Source of the DNA: an uncultured Bacteroides sp. | GTDB taxonomy: Bacteria > Bacteroidota > Bacteroidia > Bacteroidales > Bacteroidaceae | NCBI GenBank assembly: GCA_944322355.1 | Contig: CALUOT010000008.1 | Coordinates: 1 to 63,814, forward strand | Reading direction: 5' to 3' | Length of the DNA: 63,814 bases | In this document: piece by piece, positions 1-7,382 of the stretch | Layout of the letters: the number at the start of each line of letters is the position of its first letter | Numbering within the stretch: position 1 is the stretch's first letter | Made by a program: the position numbers and the translations under genes | The notes under the pieces: generated by a model | What the model saw: the letters and a program-made list of their open reading frames with translations, nothing else | The model's database searches: none | What the model was told of the DNA's origin: nothing

Positions 1-194
1 ACTTCAGCAAAGTCTGTGACCTGTCCCCGCAAAAGTGGGTGATACGCCGCAGGCTGGAAGCCGCACATGCCCTCATATTGTCCGGCACACAGAAAGTGAC
101 CGATATTTGCTACAGTGTAGGCTTTAAGAACCTGTCGCACTTTTCGAAAGCGTACAAGGGGCTGTACGGCTGTTCTCCTGCTCACAGCATCTGA
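1..194 (+). CDS. AraC-family regulator, C-terminal end only (5' end outside window)
   Basis: Only the last 63 codons are present, in the frame starting at base 3, ending with TGA at 192-194. The peptide holds the second helix-turn-helix of an AraC/XylS DNA-binding domain: LSPQKWVIRRRLEAA, then a KVTDICYSVGFKNLSHFSKA segment, the typical AraC signature. The N-terminal effector domain lies outside the window, so ligand and target cannot be named. It reads towards the acetyltransferase gene 104 bp downstream, which has its own promoter-like box. The family call is safe; function beyond DNA binding is unknown. Confidence 0.85.
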   Translation, partial: FSKVCDLSPQKWVIRRRLEAAHALILSGTQKVTDICYSVGFKNLSHFSKAYKGLYGCSPAHSI

Positions 195-263
195 CAGTTC
201 CTTTTGAACTGTACAGCAAAACACTTTGAGCCAACCGGCAAAGTCATTCTCGATAAAACCCTC

Positions 264-271
264 TACCTTTG
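264..271 (+). promoter_or_regulatory. Bacteroidota -7 promoter box (TACCTTTG)
   Basis: TACCTTTG matches the TAnnTTTG -7 consensus and lies 26 bp before the acetyltransferase start. No TTTG is present at the expected -33 distance, so this is a one-box call. Confidence 0.5.
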
Positions 272-297
272 CACCGGAATATTAAAACAAAAAAGAT

Positions 298-873
298 ATG
301 GATATTTTTGAAAAAGACCTTTCCGGCGCTATGGTTTCACCCGATGAACCGGGCTATGACAAACTGATCAGCACCATCTTTGATACAATGGCTACAGCTG
401 CGGAAATGAATGCAAAAGGCTGGCTCACGCCGGAAGAAGTGCATGAGTATCTACGCCGTATTACAGGCCGGGAGATTGATAAGAGTACGACACTGCTGCC
501 TCCGTTCTATGTGGATTACGGCAAGAACATCCGCATCGGCAAGGGATGCTGGATACAGCAGGGCTGCACTTTCTTCGACCGTGGCGGCATCACCATCGGC
601 GACGGCGTGTTCATTGCCCCAAAGGTGAACCTTATCACCATCAACCACGACCCGAATCCGGATAACCGCAGCGCGACATACGGCCGCCCTATTGTTATCG
701 AGGACAAGGTATGGATTGGCATCGGTGCTACGGTTCTGCCCGGTGTTCGTATCGGCTACGGTTCTATTGTCGGTGCCAACAGCGTGGTGACGCATGATGT
801 ACCGCCGATGAGCGTCGTAGGCGGCAATCCGGCAAAGTTCATCAAGAAGATAGAAGCAGGAAGCAAGGAATAG
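298..873 (+). CDS. Hexapeptide-repeat sugar/maltose O-acetyltransferase-like protein
   Basis: A 191-residue protein of the left-handed beta-helix acetyltransferase group (maltose/galactoside acetyltransferase, NodL, LacA). The first 70 residues are the helical N-terminal part of maltose acetyltransferases. From about residue 75 hexapeptide repeats follow (IRIGKG, ITIGDG, VWIGIGATVLPG, YGSIVGANSVV). The NHD motif near residue 116 supplies the probable catalytic histidine. The end (VVGGNPAKFIKKI) is typical of the family. It would transfer acetyl from acetyl-CoA to a sugar or similar hydroxyl; the substrate cannot be read from sequence. Length is normal. It converges on higA, with 12 bp between the stop codons. 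Confidence 0.85.
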   Translation: MDIFEKDLSGAMVSPDEPGYDKLISTIFDTMATAAEMNAKGWLTPEEVHEYLRRITGREIDKSTTLLPPFYVDYGKNIRIGKGCWIQQGCTFFDRGGITIGDGVFIAPKVNLITINHDPNPDNRSATYGRPIVIEDKVWIGIGATVLPGVRIGYGSIVGANSVVTHDVPPMSVVGGNPAKFIKKIEAGSKE

Positions 874-885
874 ATGCTATGGCTT

Positions 886-1224
886 TCAGAGAACCGCAAC
901 CGACTTGCGTATGTTCTCCAGAATAGCAGAAAGTTTGTTGTCTCGCCGGGCGAGCTGCATATTATAGTCAGTCTGCAAGCCGAGCCATATCGTTGCGGCA
1001 ATCCCTGTTGCAGCCTCGATTTTCAATGCCGTATCAGTGGTTATCGGACGTTTGCCGTTAATTATTTCATTGAATGCCGTATAAGGCATACCGATTATCC
1101 CGGCAAATTTTCTTTGCGACATTCCACGTGCCTGCAATTCATCCTTGAGCATTTCTCCCGGATGTATAGCCACCGCACAGACCAACTCATTGGGGGCGTA
1201 GATTTTCTTTGATGTTGCTTCCAT
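886..1224 (-). CDS. higA: HigA-type antitoxin (XRE helix-turn-helix)
   Basis: 112 residues with the HigA layout: a short lead, then HPGEMLKDELQARGMSQRKF, an XRE-type helix-turn-helix, and the NGKRPIT and AAATIWLGLQ-type motifs that mark the HigA/VapI addiction antidote family. It should bind and neutralise the toxin encoded just upstream and repress the shared promoter. The gene follows higB by 7 bp on the same strand; toxin-first order is the hallmark of higBA. No unusual residues were seen. The strain role (stabilisation or stress response) is inference. Confidence 0.9.
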   Translation of the reverse strand: MEATSKKIYAPNELVCAVAIHPGEMLKDELQARGMSQRKFAGIIGMPYTAFNEIINGKRPITTDTALKIEAATGIAATIWLGLQTDYNMQLARRDNKLSAILENIRKSVAVL

Positions 1225-1231
1225 ATCGCGC

Positions 1232-1549
1232 TTATTTATAATGGTTACTGATGTCCAACAAACGGCATACGGTTATTATCTGTTCGCCGAGAACCTCCCT
1301 GACTGTAAATTCAAGGCGGTATTTGATATTGATGCGCACGGATGAAACACCTTTCTTGTCGCCTTGCAATACTTCGTAGTTCAAGGAGTGTATGCGGTAA
1401 AGCTGTTCTACATTTTCAGCACGTTTGAGAAACATCACGCATTTGTAATAACCCCTAATCACTTCCGGTTGATAGCGGTGCTTCTTGTTACTTGTGCTGC
1501 CTTGCTCGAACAGTTCACGCAAGTAGTCTTTATCGAACTCTATATACAT
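1232..1549 (-). CDS. higB: HigB/RelE-like mRNA interferase toxin
   Basis: 105 residues, of the size and fold pattern of RelE/ParE-superfamily toxins. The core reads RAENVEQLYRIHSLNYEVLQGDKKGVSS-like, then a basic strand (RINIKYRLEFTV) and a C-terminal strand ending ICRLLDISNHYK; this matches the HigB/plasmid killer family (YRIHSLNYE...GDRKG). It is expected to cut mRNA on the ribosome unless bound by HigA. It is the first gene of a two-gene operon, with a TATCTTTG promoter box 21 bp upstream. Confidence is high for family and moderate for present activity. Confidence 0.87.
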   Translation of the reverse strand: MYIEFDKDYLRELFEQGSTSNKKHRYQPEVIRGYYKCVMFLKRAENVEQLYRIHSLNYEVLQGDKKGVSSVRINIKYRLEFTVREVLGEQIITVCRLLDISNHYK

Positions 1550-1569
1550 GTATCCGTTTTATTGTGCTG

Positions 1570-1603
1570 CAAAGATAACACTTATCTGTGGAATATCCAC
1601 AAA
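1570..1603 (-). promoter_or_regulatory. Promoter of higBA
   Basis: On the minus strand TATCTTTG (complement of 1570-1577) is preceded by TTTG (complement of 1600-1603). The 22-nt gap is slightly longer than the usual 19-21. Confidence 0.55.
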
Positions 1604-1622
1604 AATAGTGAATATATTATTC

Positions 1623-1690
1623 TTAATAGGCGGCAACTGTCGTCGGCGCGATGCCATATTGTTTCTTGAACGCCGCCGAGAAATGTGACT
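1623..1690 (-). pseudogene. 3' remnant of an araC gene
   Basis: Read on the minus strand, this encodes only the tail of an AraC regulator (SQSHFSAAFKKQYGIAP, then a stop at 1623-1625). Bases 1629-1690 match 57 of 62 bases of the 3' end of the intact araC gene (4262-4323). The rest of the gene is missing; the uvrA-like gene ends 28 bp upstream. The remnant and the intact gene therefore flank the uvrA-like gene as a direct repeat. It is the scar of a duplication, insertion or recombination at an araC 3' end, and not recent given 8% divergence. Confidence 0.85.
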
Positions 1691-1717
1691 GACTTCCACA
1701 AACTTTTAAAATTCAGA

Positions 1718-4243
1718 TCAGATAAACCTTCCGGTAACGCTTTCGGGACAACGGCGGATGTCGTCAGGAGTACCTGCAGCAACAATGCGGCCGCCTTCCT
1801 CGCCTCCACCGGGTCCCATGTCGATTACATAGTCGGCCGAGCGGATAACATCCAGGTCGTGCTCGATGACTATGATAGTCGCACCACGGTCTATCAGTCG
1901 CTGAAATACCTGCAGAAGAGTCCGCACATCGGATGGATGTAGGCCAATGGTCGGCTCGTCGAACACGAATACCGAATCGTCCTGCCCCCTGCCCATCTCG
2001 CTGGCCAGTTTGAGACGCTGGGCCTCACCGCCCGAAAGGCCGGGAGTCTGCTCGCCGAGGGTCAGGTAGCCAAGACCGAGGTCATGCAATACCCGCAGAC
2101 GCTGACACACAGTCCGCAGGTCTCCGCAGGCCACCATCGCATCATCCACATCCATTGCCATCAACTCCGGCAGAGAATGGTACGTACCCTCGCTATTCTC
2201 GCGGCGAACCCGGTATGCCGCCTTGGAGTAGCGCGAGCCCCTGCAGTCCGGACACGGAATATCCACATCCGGCAGGAACTGCACGTCAAGGCTTATCACC
2301 CCCGTACCGTCGCAGGTCGGACAGCGCAGCCGACCTGTATTGTAGGAGAAGTCCCCGTCCTTCCACCCTGCGGCTTTGGCATCTGGAGTCTTGGCATAGA
2401 CCTTGCGCAGCTCGTCGTGGACGTTGGCATAGGTAGCTACTGTCGAACGTATATTGATGCCGATGGGCGAAGCGTCTATCAGCTTGGCGTGACAAATGCC
2501 ATCGGCACTGATCTCCCGCACGTGTTCCGGCAATTTCCCCCCGGAGGCCATTGCCTGCAGGGCCGGCACCAGACTCTCCAGTATGAGGGTTGTCTTTCCC
2601 GAGCCGGAAACCCCTGTCACCACAGTCAGACGGCCCTTGGGAATATCCACCTCCAACGGTCTGACTGTATGTACAGGACCGGTGGACAGGTGTATCTGTC
2701 CCTTGGCGAACAACTCCGCTTCCGGAACCTGCTGTCTGGCATTTGTCGCAGCAGACCCACTCAGGAACGGGCCTATCTTCGAAGCATTGTTCCGCTCTAT
2801 ATCCTCCAGTGTCCCCTCGGTTATCACCCGTCCGCCCGACGAACCGGCTCCCGGTCCCATCTCTATCATCCAGTCAGCTTCTGCCAGTATCTGCGTATCA
2901 TGGTCCACCAAGACGATGGAATTGCCGTCCGCTATCAAGTCGTGCATCACCCCGGCCAGTCCCACGATGTTGGCCGGATGCAGACCGATGGAAGGCTCAT
3001 CCAGAACGTAGAGCACCCCGGTTGTACGGTTTCGCACCGCCCGTGCCAGCTGCATCCGCTGTCGTTCCCCCGTGGAGAGGGTAGAAGCGGCACGGTCGAG
3101 GCTCAGATAGCCCACGCCGAGATCTAGTAGACGCACCGAAGCATCAAGGAAGGACTCGCAGATCCGTTCCGCCATCGGGTGCATCTCCTCCGGCAGGGAG
3201 GTCGGCACACCCCGTACCCATTCCACCAGTTCCCGCAGGCTCATCCGGCTGGCTTCATCTATGGAAATGCTCCGAACCTTCGGAGCACGGGCAGCCTCGG
3301 AAAAACGGGATCCTCCGCAATCCGGGCACGGTCTGATCTTCAGGAACTTCTCCACCCGTTTCATCCCTTTCTCATCCTTAACCTTGGCCAATGCGTTCTG
3401 TACCGTATAGACGGCATTGAAATAAGTGAAATCCAGCTCTCCCGCCTGATTGGAATTCTTCGCATGGTAGAAAATATGCTTCTTCTCGGCCGGTCCGTGA
3501 AAGACAATCTCCCGCTCCTCAGGGGTCAGCTGGTTGAAAGGCACGTCCGTGCGTACACCCATCGCCCGACATACATCGGTCATCAGCGACCACATCAAGG
3601 TATTCCACGGAGCCACCGCTCCCTGGTCGATACTCAGGGTTTCGTCTGGTACGAGGGTAGATTCATCCACGGTACGGACAGTTCCTGTGCCGTCACATGT
3701 TGGGCAGGCACCGCTGCTGTTAAAGGACAATTCCTCCGCACCCGGGGCATAGAAATGCGCCCCGCACTCCGGACAGACCAGTTCCATCCCGGCGGCGACA
3801 TTCAGCGATGGCTTCACGTAATGTCCGTTGGGGCAACGGTGGGAAGCTAGCCGCGAGTAAATCAAGCGCAGCATGTTGAGCAACTCTGTACCCGTGCCGA
3901 AAGTGCTGCGTATGCCCGGAATGGCCGGACGCTGGTGCATGGCCAGGGCAGCCGGAACGTACAACACTTCATCTACACTGGCACGGGCGGCCTGGGTCAT
4001 TCTCCTGCGGGTATAGGTCGAAAGCGACTCCAAATAGCGACGCGCCCCCTCCGCATACAGCACTCCGAGTGCCAGCGAACTCTTGCCCGAACCGGACACC
4101 CCCGCGATGCCGACTATCTTCCCGAGCGGCACATCCACATCTATGTTCTTCAGATTGTGTACCCTCGCTCCGTGCACTTTGATTCTGTCCGGTCTATCTT
4201 TCTTATCTCTTTCCATACTTCCACAAATGCAAAGTTCATTCAA
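1718..4243 (-). CDS. UvrA-like ABC ATPase, short class (about 840 aa)
   Basis: A tandem ABC ATPase of the UvrA family: first Walker A GVSGSGKSS near residue 50, first signature LSTGERQ near 390 with Walker B LYVLDEPS, second Walker A GVSGSGKTT near 546, second signature LSGGEAQRL near the end. Zinc-type cysteine motifs are present (CPEC and CPTCDGTG at 157-183; CPTCDGTG and CPDCRGSRY in the second half). Canonical UvrA is about 940 residues; this shorter class occurs as accessory paralogues, some linked to drug resistance or antibiotic producers, and is unlikely to be the housekeeping uvrA. It follows araC by 9 bp, so the two form an operon. An alternative start is Met10 (4216). Specific substrate unknown. 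Confidence 0.85.
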   Translation of the reverse strand: MNELCICGSMERDKKDRPDRIKVHGARVHNLKNIDVDVPLGKIVGIAGVSGSGKSSLALGVLYAEGARRYLESLSTYTRRRMTQAARASVDEVLYVPAALAMHQRPAIPGIRSTFGTGTELLNMLRLIYSRLASHRCPNGHYVKPSLNVAAGMELVCPECGAHFYAPGAEELSFNSSGACPTCDGTGTVRTVDESTLVPDETLSIDQGAVAPWNTLMWSLMTDVCRAMGVRTDVPFNQLTPEEREIVFHGPAEKKHIFYHAKNSNQAGELDFTYFNAVYTVQNALAKVKDEKGMKRVEKFLKIRPCPDCGGSRFSEAARAPKVRSISIDEASRMSLRELVEWVRGVPTSLPEEMHPMAERICESFLDASVRLLDLGVGYLSLDRAASTLSTGERQRMQLARAVRNRTTGVLYVLDEPSIGLHPANIVGLAGVMHDLIADGNSIVLVDHDTQILAEADWMIEMGPGAGSSGGRVITEGTLEDIERNNASKIGPFLSGSAATNARQQVPEAELFAKGQIHLSTGPVHTVRPLEVDIPKGRLTVVTGVSGSGKTTLILESLVPALQAMASGGKLPEHVREISADGICHAKLIDASPIGINIRSTVATYANVHDELRKVYAKTPDAKAAGWKDGDFSYNTGRLRCPTCDGTGVISLDVQFLPDVDIPCPDCRGSRYSKAAYRVRRENSEGTYHSLPELMAMDVDDAMVACGDLRTVCQRLRVLHDLGLGYLTLGEQTPGLSGGEAQRLKLASEMGRGQDDSVFVFDEPTIGLHPSDVRTLLQVFQRLIDRGATIIVIEHDLDVIRSADYVIDMGPGGGEEGGRIVAAGTPDDIRRCPESVTGRFI

Positions 4244-4252
4244 ACCAAACGA

Positions 4253-5107
4253 CTACATAATGGCGGCAACTGCCGTCGGTGCAATGCCATACTGTTTCTT
4301 GAACGCCGCCGAGAAATGCGACTGGTTCCTGAAACCGACTTTGGTATAGACATCCACAACCTTGTTCCCTCCTTCCTTCATCAAGTTGTAGGCCACCTCC
4401 AGCCGTTTGCGTATGAGCCACTTTTCGGGTGTCAGGTCGCTTATCTTCTTGAAGTCGCGCTTGAAGGTGGCAAGGCTTCTTCCTGTATAGTGCGCCAAAT
4501 CCTCCATTGTGAACTCGTACATATAGTTTTTGTTCAGGAAGTCCAGGATGTCGATTTTCCACGGCTCGTTGAAGTCGAATAGCATGGGGGCGAATCGTTT
4601 GTCAATATGAAGCAAGGCAAGCAGGCCTTCTTGCAGTTTCAGGTGCATGAAGTCGTCTTGCGGCTTAACCTCTGGGTCGAAAAACGGGGTCAGCGAAGCG
4701 AACAGGCTGGTGATTTCCGCCGTCTTGGGCAACTTGATGACCTCTGCCTTCAGTTTCGGCGTATGAGCCGAAACCTTGTACTGTCCGAGCTTCGAGTACA
4801 TCTCCCGTAGGAAGTTCCGTGTGAAACTCAAGAAAATGCCGCAATAGCGTTCTCCATTCAGAGGCTTTTTATACATGGTGATGTGGTGGTCGCGTGGAAT
4901 AAAGACACATTCTCCTTTTCCGACATGAATTTGCTCTTTGCCGTTGTCCAGTATCATTTCGCCCGAATATACATAATTCATCGCATATTCCCGTGAGTGA
5001 TGGATGCAACCGCTGATGTCATCGTAAAAGAAACTGTAGAACACGTTCTCATAATTGAATATGAGTTTCATCGGGCCGTGGTTTTCTTCTGCTTGTTTTT
5101 GTTTCAT
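4253..5107 (-). CDS. AraC-family transcriptional regulator next to uvrA-like gene
   Basis: 284 residues. The first ~170 form a cupin-like sensor domain (for example EQIHVGKGECVFIPRDHHITM). The last ~100 are the AraC/XylS double helix-turn-helix (MEDLAHYTGRSLATFKRDF, then KVGFRNQSHFSAAFKKQYG). It is first in an operon with the uvrA-like gene, so it probably controls that gene in response to an unknown signal. Its 3' end is the parent of the 62-bp remnant at 1629-1690. Length and domain order are normal for this family. Confidence 0.88.
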   Translation of the reverse strand: MKQKQAEENHGPMKLIFNYENVFYSFFYDDISGCIHHSREYAMNYVYSGEMILDNGKEQIHVGKGECVFIPRDHHITMYKKPLNGERYCGIFLSFTRNFLREMYSKLGQYKVSAHTPKLKAEVIKLPKTAEITSLFASLTPFFDPEVKPQDDFMHLKLQEGLLALLHIDKRFAPMLFDFNEPWKIDILDFLNKNYMYEFTMEDLAHYTGRSLATFKRDFKKISDLTPEKWLIRKRLEVAYNLMKEGGNKVVDVYTKVGFRNQSHFSAAFKKQYGIAPTAVAAIM

Positions 5108-5137
5108 GCTTATCTTTTCTTATTTCTATTTCCCATG

Positions 5138-5145
5138 CAAAAGTA
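5138..5145 (-). promoter_or_regulatory. -7 promoter box (TACTTTTG) of araC-uvrA operon
   Basis: On the minus strand TACTTTTG fits TAnnTTTG, 30 bp before the araC start. No clear -33 TTTG was seen. Confidence 0.5.
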
Positions 5146-5250
5146 TAAAATCGGATTTATAATCTTATGTTTTTTATTTTGTTAATATTCCTAACTTATA
5201 GAGAAAACCTTCCATATCCCGCTCAGAATGCATTTTGACGCGGTTCTGGA

Positions 5251-5338
5251 AGGTTGCAAACATAGAGGCCGAATGTTGCAAACATTAACCCCTTAGGTTG
5301 CAAACATTCGGGCCTTAGGTTTGCAACCTTCTTGGGGG
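5251..5338. repeat. Tandem array A: 4 units, period 22 bp
   Basis: Units start at 5251, 5273, 5295 and 5317. The shared core is GTTGCAAACAT, close to a palindrome; the spacer differs between units but often ends in CTT. It lies between the end of the fimbrillin gene and the start of the araC gene, both on the minus strand. No protein is encoded here. Array K has a similar flavour (GAATGTT and CCTTAGG-like words). Confidence 0.85.
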
Positions 5339-5391
5339 TGGTTCCACTTAATCAGCAGATGTTATGATTTTTTAATTGGATGACTTAATGC

Positions 5392-6654
5392 TTACCGTTC
5401 GAAAGGTAGGCTGTCCAAGCGTTTGTAATCTTCCCAATAACGGGAGTCTTCCGTGTCTTCCAGTCTGAGATCGGTATCGGTCAGTATGGGGACGTTCCAA
5501 TACCAATCTCCATCATAGACATAGATGAGGTGAAGCAGGGTTTCGCCAATTAATTCCCATGTGAAATCGAACTCTTCCGCATGGCTCCAGCTTCCGTCAA
5601 GTAGTTCCCAATGTTCACCTCGTCCGTCGGCAAAGAATATCATGATGTCTTCGAGTTTTTCATCGGGATAATAATCTTCAGCATCGGCTATACCCGTCAT
5701 GCCCCAATATCCTATGATTTGCCCACTTAGTTCGCCAGTCTCGGGATTGTTCACCGTCACTTCCTTGATGTAACGTTTCCCTTTCTCAAAATTGGTGCCG
5801 TGAATAGGCTGGCTGACGAATACATCGCCGTCACTGCATTCCACAGCCACGGTAATCTCCTCTCCGCTGAGATCCCTTGAAGCGATGAGCAGATTAGCCG
5901 TAAATACATTACTCAATACACCACTTATGTTCAACCGGATACAATCTGTCGATTGGCAACCGCTCTCAACTTGCTTATTCGTATCAAATCCGTATACATC
6001 CATTGCCGGCAAAATCTTACTATCGGCCATTAAACGGACTTGCCGAGGAGCCTTGCCCGCAGGTATCGTAATCCGCAGACTCAACATAGCCATCCAAGCA
6101 TGAAACTGTAGCGGCTCACGCAAATTTCCGTTTTCGTCTGCTGTCGTGATGGCGACCATCGTGTTGTAATCAGCCAAGTGGTCTAATGTATTGTCACCGA
6201 TTTGTTCATAGGGGGTAGAACTTCCGGGAGTTTGAACCTTGTACCAATAGTTGACTATCTCTACGCTATGCACCTTATGAAGACCGTAGTGTCGTTTCCC
6301 TCCTAATTTCGATTCATCCGTAGAATATCCCTTATACCATTCGAACTCGGCACTTGCTGTTTCTTCTTCGCCCGTATACCGATAGTATTGGTCACTCCAC
6401 GGAAATCCCTCTTGTATGACTTCTATCTCATCCCCTTGTTTCCACTTCACGCTGATGGTTCCTCCATCCTCTTCTATATAGGATACGCGGGTATCTGCCC
6501 CCGGTGCAATGGCCGTAATGGTTTGTGGAGCTTGATATGTCCCGTTCGCTGCATTCTTTTCCGGATATACGAACTCGTCCGAACTGCATGATGTCCATAC
6601 CAACAGACTTGCCCATACCAACATGCCTATCCAATGCTTCATACTTCTGTTCAT
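5392..6654 (-). CDS. Fimbrillin-family lipoprotein
   Basis: A 420-residue exported lipoprotein: signal peptide with lipobox ending TSCSSDE at about residue 23-29, so Cys23 is the likely lipidated residue. The mature part begins with the fimbrillin-like pattern (TITAIAPGADTRVSY... followed by VKWKQGDEIEV), as in Mfa/FimA-related Bacteroidales fimbrial subunits. It would be matured by an arginine-type protease and assembled on the cell surface, if it behaves like the family. The 42-residue peptide gene sits 38 bp upstream and probably shares the promoter. The C-terminal 120 residues match no family I recognise. Whether it is a stalk or tip subunit cannot be told. Confidence 0.7.
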   Translation of the reverse strand: MNRSMKHWIGMLVWASLLVWTSCSSDEFVYPEKNAANGTYQAPQTITAIAPGADTRVSYIEEDGGTISVKWKQGDEIEVIQEGFPWSDQYYRYTGEEETASAEFEWYKGYSTDESKLGGKRHYGLHKVHSVEIVNYWYKVQTPGSSTPYEQIGDNTLDHLADYNTMVAITTADENGNLREPLQFHAWMAMLSLRITIPAGKAPRQVRLMADSKILPAMDVYGFDTNKQVESGCQSTDCIRLNISGVLSNVFTANLLIASRDLSGEEITVAVECSDGDVFVSQPIHGTNFEKGKRYIKEVTVNNPETGELSGQIIGYWGMTGIADAEDYYPDEKLEDIMIFFADGRGEHWELLDGSWSHAEEFDFTWELIGETLLHLIYVYDGDWYWNVPILTDTDLRLEDTEDSRYWEDYKRLDSLPFER

Positions 6655-6692
6655 AGTCTACGCCTTTTTTTAGTTCATTATACTTCTCTTAC

Positions 6693-6821
6693 TTAATCCC
6701 ACTCACCCAATTCATAACCGCCGGGATCGTTTACGGTCACGCTCATTTCCATTCCGTGTTCTACGGCTACTTCCAATGTCTCTACCTGGGGAGATACATA
6801 CGTGTTTCCTTGTTCGTTCAT
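6693..6821 (-). CDS. Small 42-residue protein upstream of fimbrillin gene
   Basis: ATG at 6821 and TAA at 6693-6695. The peptide starts MNEQGNTYVSPQVETLEVAV and ends NDPGGYELGEWD; it is acidic, with no membrane segment. Small proteins with a Y-x-S-P-x-VE start and a C-terminal NDPG-type motif are, in my experience of Bacteroidales genomes, common upstream of fimbrillin or secreted-protein genes, but I know no established function. It has a two-box promoter at 6867-6898 and lies 38 bp before the lipoprotein gene. Coding status is supported by position, promoter and gene-like composition; role unknown. Confidence 0.7.
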   Translation of the reverse strand: MNEQGNTYVSPQVETLEVAVEHGMEMSVTVNDPGGYELGEWD

Positions 6822-6866
6822 ACTTTCATGCTTTTAAGGATTATTATTTATAGTTTATCTCGCTTT

Positions 6867-6898
6867 CAAAGTTACGAATTGTAGATTGAGCAGGCAAA
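6867..6898 (-). promoter_or_regulatory. Promoter of small-peptide/fimbrillin operon
   Basis: Minus strand: TAACTTTG (complement of 6867-6874) with TTTG (complement of 6895-6898), gap 20 nt. Both boxes fit the Bacteroidota consensus, and the site lies 45 bp before the small gene. Confidence 0.75.
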
Positions 6899-6917
6899 TA
6901 ATAAAGCAAATTTATAG

Positions 6918-6961
6918 TCGCGAATTTTGACCACTTAATTCGCGATTTCGACCATTTAGTA
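6918..6961. repeat. Tandem array M: 2 units, period 22 bp
   Basis: Units begin at 6918 and 6940 with TCGCGA, then TTT, GACCA and TTA-like words. The shortest array in the window, sitting in the divergent region between the fimbrillin and ilv promoters. Confidence 0.55.
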
Positions 6962-7157
6962 CAAAAAACGTAATTTCAGCGATTTTTCACCTTTCTGTGA
7001 ATGCATGAAAAAGGTGTGAAACCAAACATAGACGCGAGTGCTCTTGTCTATTATCCTTGAAGAATGAACGGGTTCTGATTAAGCCTGATAAATTGTAGTC
7101 TTTTCCTAGGGTAAAATTACGAATCTGATATTTTTTCTCATTTTTCTCTTCAATTTG

Positions 7158-7188
7158 TTTGGTAATTATAAAAAAGCACTTACCTTTG
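7158..7188 (+). promoter_or_regulatory. ilv operon promoter
   Basis: TTTG at 7158-7161, 19-nt gap, TACCTTTG at 7181-7188: a perfect match to the Bacteroidota sigma-70 consensus. Transcription should start near 7195, giving a leader of about 190 nt before ilvD. Confidence 0.85.
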
Positions 7189-7219
7189 CGGCATAATTAA
7201 TACGTTTAACAGAGAAATT

Positions 7220-7294
7220 ATGATGAACCATACATCCATTAACCTGGCAGTCCTGCATATTATTCGCGTCGTGGTCTTGGAATCAAGAGCGTGA
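7220..7294 (+). CDS. ilv leader peptide (24 residues)
   Basis: Starts with two ATG codons (7220, 7223) and stops at TGA 7292-7294. Eleven of its 24 residues are Ile, Val or Leu, with a run HIIRVVVL just before the end. It lies about 25 nt after the predicted transcription start and its stop codon falls inside segment 2 of the alternative hairpins (7291-7302). This is the layout of a translation-sensing attenuator: slow decoding of Ile/Val/Leu codons would halt the ribosome before segment 2. The peptide itself probably has no other role. Confidence 0.85.
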   Translation: MMNHTSINLAVLHIIRVVVLESRA

Positions 7295-7371
7295 GAAAGG
7301 TTCGTGCATGTATGTGTCAGTTGAAAAGATATAAGTTCAGCCTTTCTCACCAAAGTGGGAGAGGCTTTTTT
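7291..7371 (+). terminator. ilv attenuator: antiterminator and terminator hairpins
   Basis: Three segments can pair in two ways. Segment 2 (7291-7302, GTGAGAAAGGTT) is complementary over 12 positions (one G-T) to segment 3 (7339-7350, AGCCTTTCTCAC). Segment 3 also pairs over 12 positions with segment 4 (7355-7366, GTGGGAGAGGCT), with a 4-nt CAAA loop and a T run at 7366-7371, a classic intrinsic terminator. Segment 2 overlaps the leader-peptide stop codon, so a ribosome that finishes the peptide covers it and lets the terminator form. ilvD starts 12 bp after the T run. Confidence 0.88.
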
Positions 7372-7382
7372 CTTAAAAGGAG

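Larger units (their letters stand above)
6822..7219. other. Divergent regulatory region, fimbrillin operon / ilv operon
   Basis: 398 bp without a gene apart from promoter elements. It holds the minus-strand promoter (6867-6898), the two-unit array M and the ilv promoter (7158-7188). The AT-rich middle (6965-7150) shows nothing I can name. Confidence 0.7.

Noticed and set aside
1718-4243. Housekeeping excinuclease uvrA
   Set aside because: About 100 residues shorter than canonical UvrA, paired with an AraC regulator and set in an accessory region; more likely a paralogue.
1-5107. Prophage or integrative element
   Set aside because: Despite the accessory genes no integrase, transposase, relaxase or attachment repeats were seen, only the 62-bp araC direct repeat.
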